Shown here piece after piece: positions 21,059-32,379 of a stretch of 64,000 nt of DNA. Every line of letters starts with the position of its first letter. The first letter of the stretch is position 1. Under the pieces are notes generated by a model. It was not told the DNA's origin, made no database searches, and was given only the letters and a program-made list of their open reading frames with translations. The stretch comes from Cervus elaphus (Eukaryota > Chordata > Mammalia > Artiodactyla > Cervidae): the NCBI RefSeq assembly GCF_910594005.1, contig NC_057819.1:125957669-126021668 (forward strand), written 5' to 3'. Made by a program: the position numbers and the translations under genes.

Positions 21059-22077
21059 CTAAGTGAATGAATGAAGTGACTTTCTAGGGCTACTGATCTG
21101 GTCAGTATCCCAGCAGAACTCAGAAACCATGGGCTCACATGACCCGCTCTGCCCCACGGCTGTCCTTCTGGAGGCTCCAAGGATGAGGATCCTCCCTGGC
21201 ACCAGCTGAGTGCTGACAGGTGGACACTCTGGAGGCCATAGATTGCCTGGACACCCAGGGACCCTCACAAACAGGTCTGCATCTTTCGCCTCCCATGGTG
21301 CAGGCCAAGATTTCCTCTTGAGCATCCACGGTCGTCGAGTCTGCTGTAGGGGACAGAAGGAGCTACTGTTTCTCACCCACTCGAAATCTACCTCATTATG
21401 CTCTTCTCAGCCCCGAGATCAGACTTGCAGGGGAAAAAGTTGGAGCTGAGTCCTGGAGGAGTGCTCAGGGAGGGTTTTCATCACCTTTAATGATCTAATA
21501 CCAACAGCAACCTGCTAATAGGTAATCTCCGCATTCCAGTATTTACACTAATTAGTTAATATCCATGGAGGGCTTTGAAGGTGCCTGAGCCCAAGACATA
21601 TGCCAAGGAGAGTGACTCATAAGAAAAGGAGAGACAGCCCAAGTCTTGAAGCCATCACCCACCTTGTGCGTCACGCGGGGGCGTCACGAGGGGGCTGCAG
21701 GCTCTGACAAGCGGCATGATGGGTGAGACATTTTTGGAGAGGGAGCAGAGCCCTCTGGGGCTTGTCTCGCCCGGACGCCTGGTGCTGGGGGAGCCCATCC
21801 CCCACGGCTCTGCTCCACATTCAAGCCATCTCTGTGGAGCCCTTGGGGCACCAGGAAGAGGAGAGGGTGTAGGATGTCTGCCACCCAGCGTACCCCAGCA
21901 TCCCACCCATACTCATGGTCTGGGGCACAGCCAGCCTTTCAGGCTTGTGTGGGGAGTTGCTGGCCAGGTTGTGAGCTGTCTGAGGTCAGGGCTGAAACCC
22001 CCTTGGTGCCCCCATTGGGTGAGGCTCTGGTAGTTGACTTGCTATATTTTCTTCTCCTGTACTTCCCATGTGAAAAA
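21059..22077. other. Unique DNA with one AT-rich island
   Basis: GC-rich unique sequence surrounds the AT-rich island at 21478-21575. No exon is seen. Confidence 0.5.
21478..21575. promoter_or_regulatory. Candidate conserved noncoding element
   Basis: In GC-rich surroundings, this ~100 bp AT-rich block carries 'ctgctaataggtaatctcc' and the palindromic homeodomain core 'ctaattag' (21548-21555), followed by 'ttaatatcc'. It matches no repeat I recognise. The enhancer role is inferred from composition only. Confidence 0.4.
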
Positions 22078-22290
22078 AAGTGAAATTGTTAGTCTCTCAG
22101 TTGTGTCCAGTTCTTTGTGACCCCAGGGACTGTAGCCCGCCAGGCTTCTCTGTCCATGAAATTCTCTAGGCGTGGACACTGGAGTGGGTTGCCATGCCTT
22201 CCTCCAGGGGATCTTCCCGACCCAGGGATAGAATCTGGGTTTCCTGCATTGCAGGCAGATTCTTTACTGTATTAGCCACCAGGGAAGCCC
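22078..22290 (-). repeat. Bov-tA SINE, antisense, full length
   Basis: 'gttagtctctcagttgtgtc' to 'tagccaccagggaagcccc' gives the complete reversed element. Confidence 0.93.
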
Positions 22291-22920
22291 CGAATGTTCA
22301 GTAAACATCAACAGGCTTGATTAGCTCTTCTGTGGATGTTTGGAGAGACACCTGTCACCTTGCCATGGGCTGTGACTTCTGGAGATGTTCCAGCCCCACC
22401 GGATCCCCCTGCCCCACTGGGTTGAAGATCTGTTGGTTAGATTCCTGCCTGCCACCTGGTCTGCCTGCTGTGGGGTAGGGAAGCTGAGAGTCACCCTCTG
22501 ATTCAGCATCTAGAGAAATAAGGAGGGGGTTCAATGGTGGCCTCCCTTGGAGAGGAGTCGGATCCCCTTCTTTGGCAAAAGCTGTAGGGAACCTTCACTC
22601 CTAAAGAAAAACAGCTTTATGGAGATAAAATTCACAGACCATATGTTATGAGCTGAATTGTGTCTCCCCTCAAAAGCCAGTTACAGGTTTTTGGTTTTTT
22701 TTTTTGGTAAAAGGTAAGACCATGACTCTCACACCAATTCACAAGGGATACGTGCCAAAGATTTTGTTTAACTCATTAATGAATGAAAACACCGTATGAT
22801 GTCTGACGTTAGAACTGGTATGATATTAGAACTGATTCCAAGAACCTCACATCAGGAAGGCTAAAGCAAATGTGGAAATATGCAAAACTGGTCACCATCC
22901 ACATGGCAGTGGTCAGCTGC
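22291..22920. other. Unique DNA with decayed repeat scraps
   Basis: 'cagctttatggagataaaat' (22611-22631) resembles a reversed L1 end. 'gagctgaattgtgtctcccc' (22651-22671) resembles the start of a MaLR LTR. The pieces are too short to annotate firmly. Confidence 0.4.
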
Positions 22921-22932
22921 ATTCCACTAGAT

Positions 22933-23062
22933 GTGCTGTGCTTGGTCGCTCAGTCATGTCTGACTCTTCGCGACCCCCATGGACTGCAGCCCACCAGGCT
23001 CCTCTGTCCATGGGATTCTCCAGGCAAGAATACTGGAGTGGGTTGTCATGCCCTCCTCCAGG
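22933..23062 (-). repeat. Bov-tA SINE, antisense, headless, with 12-bp TSD
   Basis: Reversed body only ('gtcgctcagtcatgtctgac' to 'catgccctcctccagg'). The tRNA-like head is absent, so the copy is 5'-truncated. 'attccactagat' is repeated exactly at 22921-22932 and 23063-23074. Confidence 0.94.
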
Positions 23063-23074
23063 ATTCCACTAGAT

Positions 23075-24656
23075 ATTCAGCTACATTTCACTGGACACAA
23101 TTTTTTGTGTTTCTGTGCCCAAGGATGACTGCAATGTTACAAGCTTTCTCAGGCAGCCCTACTGCACTGTTGACTCGGGCTGCACTGACCACTGGCCTGT
23201 ACCCTTATTTGTGTGACGTGTGTGACTAGGAACAAGGAAAGGGGTGCTTGTGGCTTTGCCTGTGCCCCCAACTTATTTTGGAGCCCTCCATGCAGACCCT
23301 GAAGCAAGGACTTGAGTCCAGGGGTATAAAAGAGGGGTGGCCCTTGGGAGCACTGGTAGGGTGGTGGGCTTTTGAGAGACAGTGTGGAACAGAGGTCACC
23401 TCCCCACAGGGCAAGGGGCCTGGGCTGTGTCCCCACCAAAACTTTCTGGGTTTTCATTGCAGCTGCTTTGGTGGGGAGAAGGTGTGGACTCCCTGGTCTT
23501 TTGGCTCTGTGGTCCTAGGGCTGGGAAGGAGACCCCGGTGCTGGCGGTGGGATGTTAGGTCAGTGAGCCCAGAAATGGAAAGGGCTGCAGGGATGCGGGC
23601 GGACCTCCGTGGACCCTTCCCACCTCCACTGCCCTCAGGTAAAATCTGGATGCCAGCTTCTGTCTCTCTCATCCTTGGAGTTCTCCGGAGGAGGCGGGGA
23701 GTGGTGGAGGTCTTCTGTTCTCTCCTGTCGTGTATGATGGCAGCATTATTTCCATGCCTGCTGGCCCAGGTGCCTTTCACCTGACCTCCTTGATTCATTG
23801 TTTAAAGACATTGCCTGCCTGGGACAGACGACAGAGTACCTGACTGTTAGGGGCTGGGAGGCCCGGGCTCTGGCTGGGGCAGGAACGCAGACCTGGCTAC
23901 CCTTGGACTTCCTCAGGTGGGCAGGAGGGGCAGAAGAGGACCTGCCTCTGAGAGCAGGGTGCCCCCCTCAACCCAAGACTGTGTGAGTCAGAGGAACCGG
24001 GAAAGGGAATATAAGCTGCCCGTAGCTCAGCGGGCTTGAAGGTGAGCTGGTAGCTGAGTGGGTGGCCTCTGGGAGTCAGGATCTGGTGGATCTCAACAAG
24101 GAGTGAGAAGAAGAATTTAGGAAGGAGAGAGCTGTGCTTCATGATCAGGGCTGGGGAGCTACAGAAACTCACAGATGCGCTTTTGAAATTGGAACCCTGA
24201 CTTGTGCCTCCAGAGTGGCAGTGGTCTCCCTGAGATGGCCAGGGTCTGCAGGAGTCCCTGCCTGCCTGTTGCTCTCTCTGCCAGTGGTGCTCCCGCCCTG
24301 CCCACTCAGGACCCTCCCGATGGTCCTGCTTCTTTTCTTTTTTTTTGCCTTTGATCCAGACAGCGAAGGGGCCTGGGCCTCCCAGGCAGGGGAAGCCTTC
24401 CTCAGTCAGTGAGGAGAGAGAACTCGCCAGGCCCAGGATTGGTGGCCGGCCAGACCAGGCCACAGGGTTTCATGAAAAGGATAAAGATTCCCAGAGGCTG
24501 GGGGTGGGGGTAGGGGCGGAGAAAGTCTGTTCCCATTTTAATTTTTCCCTTTTGGCAGAAACCAACTTTTCTGTAAAAACAATGAAAAATCTGGGTGGAG
24601 TTTCCTCCCCAGAGCAGCTCGGCCCTCCTGGGAGGAAAGCTCTGTGGGCAAGGAGA
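23075..24656. other. Unique GC-rich DNA, no gene seen
   Basis: A 178-codon plus frame (23248-23784) and a 188-codon minus frame (23897-24463) are open. Both lack a recognisable domain and face equally open shadow frames on the other strand. I do not call either a gene. Confidence 0.5.
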
Positions 24657-24657
24657 A

Positions 24658-24788
24658 GGGAGGGGCCTAGCTGAGGGGCGGGGCTTGGCTGGAGGGGAGG
24701 GACCTGTCTGGAGGGGAGGGACCTATCTGGGGGGGCGGGGCCTGGCTGGAGGGGAGGGACCTGTTTGGAGGGGTGGGGCCTGGCTGGA
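24658..24788 (+). repeat. 19-bp GC-box minisatellite, about 7 units
   Basis: Six exact-length 19-bp units run from 24675 to 24788, after a degenerate 17-bp unit (24658-24674). Two unit types alternate. Type A has a GC- or GT-box core ('ggggcggggc', 'ggggtggggc'; units at 24675, 24732, 24770). Type B has 'ggggagggacc' (24694, 24713, 24751). The order is A-B-B-A-B-A. Each unit has two G-runs, so the plus strand is quadruplex-prone, and the GC boxes are Sp1/KLF-type sites. Confidence 0.92.
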
Positions 24789-24795
24789 GAGAGAG

Positions 24796-26169
24796 GTGCC
24801 CCCGAGGGCCTCTGGACTAGTCTTTCAGGAGATGGCTTCTGGCCTGCCAACTGCTGCTTCTTCTGCTGTTGGCCTGTGTCCTCTGTTGACCTGGGGCCTG
24901 CCCACCACATGAATGGCTACATCGTGGCCTTAACCATGGTGGTCATTTTCTGAAGGTCACTGTTGTCTCCCAGGGACTGGCCATCATGGCAAAGGTCCTG
25001 GTGACCTGGGGAAGAGGCAGCTGGGCCCATGCTGGTAAGGCAGGGAGCTGAGGTCGCCGGGACAGCCCCTACCCCCCAGTGTTGGGGGAGAAACATTTGT
25101 TTGAGTGGGAACTTGACATCCCACTGTCCTCGCTGCGTTTGGCACATTTAGGACCTCAGATCCGTGGGTGGTACACATGTAAGGTATGTCCTACAGCTCG
25201 TTCCTGACCATGTCTCTGGAACCTGCTGGGGCTGCCTGTCCCGTGGACCAATGTCCTCTCTCTGACCTTCCCGGGCATTTACTTTAAGCCTTTGCACAAT
25301 TGCTCTCAACTGTCACTCGAAAGACCCGTGTAGATGTCTGGCCTGGGAAGTCCTCAGAGATGTGGGCCAGACCTCCTGCCCGGGAGCCACCCAGACAGGT
25401 CTGCGGGAACACTTCCAAACACCCCACATCCCTGCGTTTGCCAGAGGAAGAGACTGGAGCAGTCCAAGGGGTGTCAGGGAAAGTTCAGGGTCCTGTCCAT
25501 TGAATGGAAGATGCCTCCAAGAATCGGGGGCCCGTGAGCAGCTTGGGGGTTGGGGCAGAAACCCAGAGGTCAGGGCCTTGAGGGAAGCGGAGTCGGCAGC
25601 GTGGGAGCTGTGGTCAGGAACTCGGGCGATGAGACCTGGGCCGCTGCCCAGTCAGAATCAAGTGGCCAAGTGTTAGGAGCTGCCTGGAGGCAGAGGACTG
25701 GCTCTTGCCCAGAGTAAGGTGGGCGGGGGCAGAGTCCCAGAACCAGAACTCCTGGCTGCACAGGTCGGGGCGGGGGGTGGAGGTGGGGGTGGGGGGCCTT
25801 CCTTTGTTGTCAACTCACCTTTGCCCCTCTCCTTCGAGGTCTGATGCTAACGCTCAGAGGGCGGGACCTGCCGGCAGCCTTCTCTTTCTGGGCTTTGTGC
25901 TCAGAGTCATTACCCTGGGTAATGGTAGTGAGTAGGAATAAAAATCCAGAGCTCTTGGGCTTTTGTGTTTCTGGAAGAAGGGGAATAAATGAATGAAGAC
26001 AACTAGACATGCAACAGCCTACCTGCCTGCTCAGCTGGCAGACGGAGGGCAGAAGCCACCAGTGGCAGAGGGTGGTCCCCCGGGGGACCTGGAGGTTGCC
26101 TGGGGAAAGAGGGTGCTGCTAGCCGTGCGGCTTCCCCAGAATCCAGTTCTCCTGCACACGTTCTTCTTT
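24796..26169. other. Unique GC-rich DNA, no gene seen
   Basis: Short frames only. A G-rich patch lies at 25766-25798. No repeat is recognised. Confidence 0.5.
25766..25798 (+). other. G-run cluster (quadruplex-prone)
   Basis: 'ggtcggggcggggggtggag' is followed by 'gtgggggtggggggcc': five or more G-runs of at least four within 35 bp. Confidence 0.65.
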
Positions 26170-26382
26170 GTTTTCGTTAGGGAAGATCTCAATTAAGCTA
26201 ATTACAGTTACAACAAAAAAAATTATCGCAGAAGAAAGGAGGGGAAAAAAAAGAGAGTTCAGTTAAAAGTAAATCTATTCAGAATGATGTTATGAACTCG
26301 GCTCACCCGTCTAAAATTATCCATTAACCGTTACACGCTAATTACCCACCTTTTTATTGTTTTAGACAGGAAGAGATTTTTT
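26170..26382. promoter_or_regulatory. Candidate conserved noncoding element with paired homeodomain sites
   Basis: A sharply AT-rich block in GC-rich DNA. The 9-mer 'gctaattac' occurs twice, at 26197-26205 and 26337-26345, and 'caattaagc' overlaps the first. TAATTA-type cores are bound by LIM, NKX, paired and other homeodomains. No repeat family is recognised. Enhancer function is inference. Confidence 0.45.
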
Positions 26383-27084
26383 TCTCTTTGGAAGGGAGTA
26401 GATATCCAGATAATGTTGCCACGTACTTCGCAGGGGACCAAAAGAACCCACCTTTTTGATAAAAGCAGGAGGAAATTGGGACGGTTCTGCAGAGCTGAGA
26501 GCTTTGCCCTGAAAAAACATAGAAAAATGAGCCTTTCCTTTGTGATGATTCCTCCCACCATTTTTTTTTTCCCAAATAGAGTAATTTGTAACGGATCCCC
26601 AGGACCTGCTTGGTGTCAGCCCCTGTGCGGCTCTACCTGGAGGGTCTGGTGAGTGTTTGATGGCCTTATTATTTGCATCATTTTGCTTCTGGGGTAGGGG
26701 TGGGGCCTGGTTCCTGTTGTTTGCCTGACTCAGGGCTGAGCCATGACGTCCAGGCCAATGGATGTCTCTGTGACAAGGATCAGGTGTTGGGGTCACGGTC
26801 CAGGTAACAGGTGAGGCAGGAGGGCTGGCCCCTGGGGTCAGGGTGTCACTGATGCACGTGTCTGTCCAAGGAATCAGTCTGGACTCCTTTGTGTGTTGAA
26901 ACAAGAGGACGACAATCCTTTGTAAAGTCGCATGTTCTAAATTTTGGTTCAGAAGGCGAGCTCTGTAGACCACAGAGCAGGGTGGAAGGGGGCGATGGGG
27001 GCGGGGACAGGGAAGCCCCATGTACGGTGCTCCCAGCTTGTCTGCTCCTGATTTCCTTTCCCTGCGGTGGGTATGTTGGGGCTC

Positions 27085-27175
27085 CGGAGGGCAGATGTCA
27101 TCTCCTCCACGGAATAGACAAGAAACCTCAGTCCTGGGAGCCTGACTTGTCCAAGGTCACTTGGCTATAGTGGAG
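27085..27175 (-). repeat. MIR SINE core, antisense
   Basis: 'gacaagaaacctcagtcct' and 'cttgtccaaggtcacttggc' give the reversed MIR core. Confidence 0.65.
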
Positions 27176-27909
27176 GTTTTCAATCATGGTTCTGTAAAGC
27201 CCAAAGTTGATGACTTCCTCCTCCCTCCCAGGATAAGTCTCGAGGAGACTGCTGTGTGCTCCGGCAAGTTGGGGTGGGGTGTGCGTGGAGTGTCTGAGGC
27301 CCTGGAAGTCCCCTAGCTGGAGAACCAGTGGTCATCCCAGCAGGTGCCACCAAGGAAAGGCCCCAAGAGGCCAGCAATGATGTCCTCGTCCTGGGAGGAG
27401 GGAGATGCAGATAGAGAAGGTCCCAGACAGTCTGAGGACTTAGGAACTTCTGGACTGTAGAAGTCAGCTTTTGCTGCCCAGAGGAGCCCAGCTGTACTAG
27501 AATCAGGGTGGGGACAGCCCCCACAGAGCTCCAGTCAAATGCTCCCTAGAGCACTGACCAATCGCCCTACGGGAGTGACCCTGGGCCATCTGCCCCAGCT
27601 GAAGGGTCCTGCTGCCTCAGCCCCTCCTCTGCTCCTTGGGGTCAAGATTGTGCTTTAATCTTTATGCCGTCTTTCTCCCCAGTTCCTTCCCCCTGCCAGC
27701 AGCTACCAGCCTTGGTTGTGCCTGCTCCCTGGACTCATCCTGCTTGGTCCTGCATGCCAGCTATTCCCCTTTGCTCTGCAATGGCCAGGTGGCCCTATCC
27801 GGTCTCAGCTGGGGACTTCCTGCTCAGACACACACTCAATTCCTTGCAGATGAACTCTGGCCACTAGGGAGAATGGAGGCTGCCTTAGAGAAGCAGTTGT
27901 ATGATTATT

Positions 27910-27980
27910 CATTAACTCTTCTGCTAACACATTTACCAAGGGTCTCTGATGGGCAGGCTCTGTCCTAAGAAGGGGGAAGC
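27910..27980 (-). repeat. MIR/L2-like fragment (weak)
   Basis: 'ttaccaagggtctctgatgg' and 'gcaggctctgtcctaag' resemble the reversed MIR 3' end ('tgtgccaggcactgttctaa'). Confidence 0.45.
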
Positions 27981-28504
27981 ACTTTGGAAAGCCCTCCATG
28001 CCAGATCCCCTTGTTATTGCTTTGCTTGCAGGGAGCTAGTGGTGTGTCTTGCTGAGAGGTGCTGTGGGTGAAGGTAGTCAAGGTAAGTCATCTTCTTGGA
28101 CATTTCCAAGACACAAGATCCAGAGGCCTGACTGCTCCATCCCAAGAGCCAGGAGGTCCTCGGTAGAAGGGGCGACACACGAACACACAGCGTCTACCGA
28201 GTATGCCAGCTGGGAGACAAGTCACGACCCTCTGGGCAGGTAGGACCCCAAACCGAGGATGAAGGCCCAGTCAGTATGTTCCAAGTGACAAGGTGGGGCT
28301 GGAAGGCTGGAAATGGCAGGTCGGTGGGCTTCAGAGGACACTATCTGGGAGGACAGCTGTTTCCGGGTGCAAAGTGTCAGGTGGCTGGGTGAGCAGGGGA
28401 CCAGCTTCTTTACTGAACTCCGAGGGGGCTGTGCATGGCAGCGTCTGCAGGAGTACCCTGACCCGGAACCCCTGGGGTGACGGGCTCAGAGCTGCTGCAT
28501 CCTC

Positions 28505-28668
28505 AGGTACTTAACACCCACCATTGGGGCTGACCTCAGTGAGTCCTCATGAGAACCCAAGGAAGTGGGGGTCATCTTACAGAGACGAGGGTCAGTAATT
28601 GGCCTAGGGCTGCACAGATGGCCACTAAGCAGAGCCTGGGACTTGAACTCAGGCTGTCGACACCTCAC
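28505..28668 (-). repeat. MIR SINE, antisense
   Basis: 'catcttacagagacgagggt', 'ctagggctgcacagatggcc' and 'ctgggacttgaactcaggct' follow the reversed MIR core and tRNA-like head. The remnant B box reads 'cttgaactc'. Confidence 0.8.
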
Positions 28669-29099
28669 TGCCTCCTGTTCAGCGTGACCCCATCTGATCT
28701 TGTTCCTTCCCCCAGCCCCACCTCTCCACTATTCTCATCTGGTTAAGGCCACCTCCAAACTTTGTCTCCCAGAGCTGAGAACTGGGCGGAGCTCTGGTCC
28801 TGGGCTCCACCCTTGCTCCGTGCCCCCGACCTGCAGATCCTCCTTTGTTCCTTTTGTGCTGACTCCCGTTGGGCCTCCTCCCTGGACGGTGGCCCCGCCT
28901 TCTGGCTGGTCTTCCAGGCTCCCATCCTCCTCTCTGTCCTGCCTGCCTCTGCCCAATGCGAATCTGACTGAGTTCTTCCAGCTGCACTGCAGGCTGAAGG
29001 CCACACTCCTTGCGGGGGCACATGTGGCTTCCAGCCTCTAATCCTGCCCTCCTCTTCCCCCTTCCCTCCCTATCCGAGCACCCCACTGGGGCAGCCTCA

Positions 29100-29460
29100 A
29101 CCACTGGCTCTCAGAATGCACTTTGTTGCTCCAGGAGTCCACTACTTAATCATGTCTCCTCTGCCCAGAGCACACACCCACATACCTAGTCTGTTTGGCA
29201 AACTCCTATTCATACATCAAAACCCAGCCTGTCATTTACCTTCCATTCTTTCACCTTCTGGTCTACTCCTGACTACTCTAAACATTCTGTTGTGTCCTGA
29301 TCACTTGTTGTGATTGATCTGCTCACCAGTCTCTGCCCTCCTCTGGACTCTGAATCCCCACCCACTGAAGGCATAAAGAGATGTTGGAAGCATCCATTTC
29401 TGCTCAGCATCTAGCAGAGCCTGGCTCAGAGTGAGTGCTCAGTAATACTGGTTGGTGGTG
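29100..29460 (+). repeat. L2 LINE 3' region
   Basis: 'caaactcctattcatacatc', 'aaacccagcctgtcatttac', 'ctctggactctgaatcccca' and 'gtgagtgctcagtaatact' follow the L2 3' end, which normally closes in 'gtaggtgctcaataaat'. No coding sequence is left. Confidence 0.75.
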
Positions 29461-30084
29461 ATCGACGGTCCCAGTCCTTGCCCACCTGCCATCCCTCTGC
29501 CTCCAGCTTGTGTACCACCCTGCAGACCTGGGAGCCTGCCTGCGCTTTACTAAAGGGCCTGCTTCTCTCTCGTACCCTCTGTCTTCTCTGCCCAGAAGAC
29601 CATCTCTCTTGTGGCCTGAGTCCTCTGGCCTGCTTCTCCATTTCTTTGCTCAAAGAGCTGGTCATGGCGGAGGTGAAAAAACAAGATGCAGGTTTGCTCT
29701 GCAGAAAGGAGTATGTTCCAGCCAAGTTGGCTGATGAGTGATTTTCTGCAAGTAGAATAATTGGACATGTGTTCCCATGGCAACAGTGCCTTTCCTGGAA
29801 ACCATTTGGAGGGGAAGGCAGGAGGCGAGGGACCAGCTCTGGCTTGCTGGCTGCTGCAGAGCCCTATGGGGTCGGGCCAGGCAGAGGCTGTGCTGCGGCC
29901 TCGCCATCCACCAATCCCTCACACTGCTGCCCTGGTCCCGGGGCCACAGGAATCGCTTTCATGTCCTGCTCAGAGATGTTCTGAGCTCATACCCACAGTT
30001 CCCAGAAACTGTTGTTTTGCCCTTCCCATGAACACAAAACATCATTTAAAAAAATACAATATTTTTACAATGCACGCATTCATG
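29461..30084. other. Unique DNA, nothing recognised
   Basis: Short frames on both strands and no repeat or motif worth naming. Confidence 0.5.
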
Positions 30085-30205
30085 ATTTACAAATGCTGTC
30101 ATGAGCACTGCCCTGGGATGTTCTGAAAAAAGCCTTGGAAGTTTTATGATGTTACAATTCCCATTTTACAGATGTGGGAACTGAGGCTGGCCCCAAATAA
30201 TTGAC
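30085..30205 (-). repeat. MIR SINE core, antisense
   Basis: 'ttcccattttacagatgtgg' and 'gaactgaggctggcccc' are the reversed MIR core. Confidence 0.7.
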
Positions 30206-30920
30206 TGGTACACAGAGATGTGTACCAGTCCACTGGGGGAGATGCCAGGCAGGTGTGATCCCTGTGTGGGAGCGCAGGACACTCTCCACACTCCTCCGAT
30301 GTGAGGTGGCCTCGCCTTAACCTCCCTCCTCCAAGCGGGGAATTCCGGTGACTCGTCCCTGGAAGAGAGTGGCTCCCTGGAGTGGGATGTTTCTGGCTGC
30401 TGCTTCTATGTGAGATTTCATCAGTGTCTGCCTCCCTCTCCACAGCCTGAAGGATCCTGGGCTCCAATAAAAGTGGGAACTGGATGAGGAAGAATCAAGC
30501 CCATGCTTTTCATCTCTTGTCATTTGATCTGGGAAAGCTCCCAAGCCTATGGAGTAAGAGCCACCGTCATGTCTGTCTGGAAGAGAGAGAGAGAGTGTGT
30601 GTGTGTGTGTGTGTACGTGTGTGCAGGTGAGAGCAGATGGAAGCAAGGGGTGAGGATTCTCCCGAGGCTGTAGAGGCTCTGAGGACCTCCAGCTGGGTCC
30701 TTACTTCAACAGAGGCAGCGGGATCAGCAGAGGCGGCTCTGCCGAGGTGCTCAGTGTCGGAGCTCAGATGGATGCCCACCTGCAGACTCTCTGTTCAGTA
30801 CTTCATCCACATCGGTGAGCCCTTCCTTCCCTGTCCCCCCAGCTCTGACTGTAACTTCAAGGACATTCAGTGGGAACAATGGAAAAGGGTCACACCTTAA
30901 ACTATCAGAACTCCTTCCCA
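30206..30920. other. Unique DNA with one microsatellite
   Basis: Nothing beyond the GA/GT tract at 30581-30625. Confidence 0.5.
30581..30625. repeat. (GA)n(GT)n compound microsatellite
   Basis: About seven GA units run into about nine GT units, then 'acgtgtgtgc'. Confidence 0.93.
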
Positions 30921-31033
30921 TGTTGTTGATGTTTTTCCGTTGCTAAGTCGTGTCCAACTCTTTGTAACCCCATGGATGGCAGCATGCCAGGCCTCCCTGT
31001 CCCTCACCATCTCCTGGAGTTTGTCCAAGTCTC
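30921..31033 (-). repeat. BovB LINE 3' end, antisense
   Basis: 'ttccgttgctaagtcgtgtc', 'atggcagcatgccaggcctc' and 'ccatctcctggagtttgtcc' match the terminal part of BovB in reverse. The copy is 5'-truncated. Confidence 0.9.
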
Positions 31034-31439
31034 CTCCCAACTGGCAGGGAACTGAGAAGTCGGCACAGAGATTGCTGGTCCGGCTGTAGCAGGTGAGCGG
31101 GAAGCCTCGCCGCTGGGCGTGTGCTGGCGACACTGTCCACCAGGGGCCTTCCTTCCCTGCCATGCGTCTCCCTGTCTCCCACATGGTTTCTTTCCCTCTG
31201 CCCTGCACGACACTCTTCTCATTTTATGTGTCAGTTCCATGATTCCAAATCCCACCAGGGGCTGATGACACCTGGGGCCACGTCACCCCAGCCATATCCA
31301 CATCTCCCCTGCCTCTCCCACTGTCTCTGGCTGCGTGATCCTGCCACCCCCCCTCCACTGAGGGCCAGGGTCTCATTCCCCTCCCCGCAATGACCCCAGA
31401 ATGACTCTGGCCTGCGTGACTCCCTTGTTACCAGTAGAT
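31034..31439. other. Unique DNA, nothing recognised
   Basis: C-rich sequence on the plus strand and short frames only. Confidence 0.5.
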
Positions 31440-31843
31440 CCTGTGGATCACATGACTTGAGACAAGGTCAGAAGAGGCCAAGCAGCCTCCATCTGGTCCC
31501 TTGGAATAGTCACTTTCAGACACTCTCTTGGGACATCCTTCTTGGAACTCCGTCACCATCTGTGGGAGACCGAAGGCCCACGGAGGCCCGAGAGGTAGGT
31601 GCTCAGATGGACCAGCTCTGCTGAGGCATTCAGTCCAGGTGCCAGGGAGGTACTTTCAGTGAATCTCAGCTCCAATCATTCAGATCGCCCCCATATTCTG
31701 AGTCTTTCCAGCTGAGGTTTCAGACCTTGCAGAACAGACACAAGCCATCTGCACTGCTTTCCATCTGAGGTCCTGCTCCACCACTGTGCATGATACAGTG
31801 GCTGTTTTATACCACATTTGGAGTGGCTGGTCACAGATAACTG
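31440..31843 (+). repeat. MaLR LTR (MLT1-like)
   Basis: 'ctctcttgggacatccttct', 'tggaactccgtcaccatctg', 'gagtctttccagctgaggtt', 'acacaagccatctgcactgc' and 'acagtggctgttttatacca' follow the MLT1 LTR order, ending 'cacagataactgaga'. It lies beside the unexplained 31831-32349 open region. Confidence 0.75.
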
Positions 31844-32349
31844 AGATGGTCTCTATGTCTATATCTTGAGGCCAAGCTTTCCTTCTGAGCTTCTGATGTA
31901 TACATCCTACTGCCTGGTGGACTTTTCTGAGGTTCCAAAGCACCTGGAATCTTCCATAGGTGCATTAGACCAAAACACCCTAGGCTGAAGCATCCACATT
32001 TGAAAGCCCTGGTGATAACCTGAGTAAAATTGGACCAAGTGAGGCCCCAAGACCAACAGACAGGAGGAGCAAGCATGGAGTCCAGTTCCACCAGCCCGTT
32101 TACAAGCTCACCCTGACCCTTGTGGCCCGCAAGGACATTCGCTGGAGATTGGCCACAGGGAAGTGTTTGGCCATGGAAGGAAGCAATAGACAAGACTGTA
32201 CTTGGCTGAAGGCATGATCTTGGCCTGTGGGTACTGCCTTCCCACCACTGGATTAGCCATCTGCTGGGACAGCGTGGAGAAGATTTCAGCCAGGAGAAGG
32301 AGGCTGGGTTTGAAAGGACATGGCTGGGGCAGCTAGAGTCCCTCAGCAC
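31831..32349 (-). other. 519-nt open frame of unknown origin
   Basis: The minus strand is open for 172 codons, starting at an ATG, directly next to an MLT1-like LTR. I recognise no domain. The translation is rich in Ser, Pro, Trp and Cys, with no signal peptide or zinc-finger spacing. It could be decayed MaLR/ERVL internal sequence, a noncoding exon, or chance. The absence of a homologous neighbour or splice sites argues against a host gene. Confidence 0.25.
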
Positions 32350-32379
32350 TAGGGAGTGCTGAGCTGCCGTGGGTCACTG

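Larger units (their letters stand above)
26383..29099. other. Unique DNA with MIR scraps, no gene seen
   Basis: The minus strand is open for 219 codons (26362-27021), overlapping the AT-rich element. The translation is low in recognisable features and no splice structure supports it. MIR pieces are listed separately. Confidence 0.45.

Noticed and set aside
23248..23784. 178-codon plus-strand open frame
   Set aside because: No domain or motif. Open frames of this size recur in this GC-rich region on both strands.
24658..24788. Regular short repeats that might suggest a CRISPR-like array
   Set aside because: The units are directly adjacent with no spacers and the genome is mammalian. It is a minisatellite.
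26362..27021. 219-codon minus-strand open frame
   Set aside because: No recognisable domain, overlaps an AT-rich candidate regulatory element, and has no splice-bounded structure. Its length is plausible by chance in GC-rich DNA.
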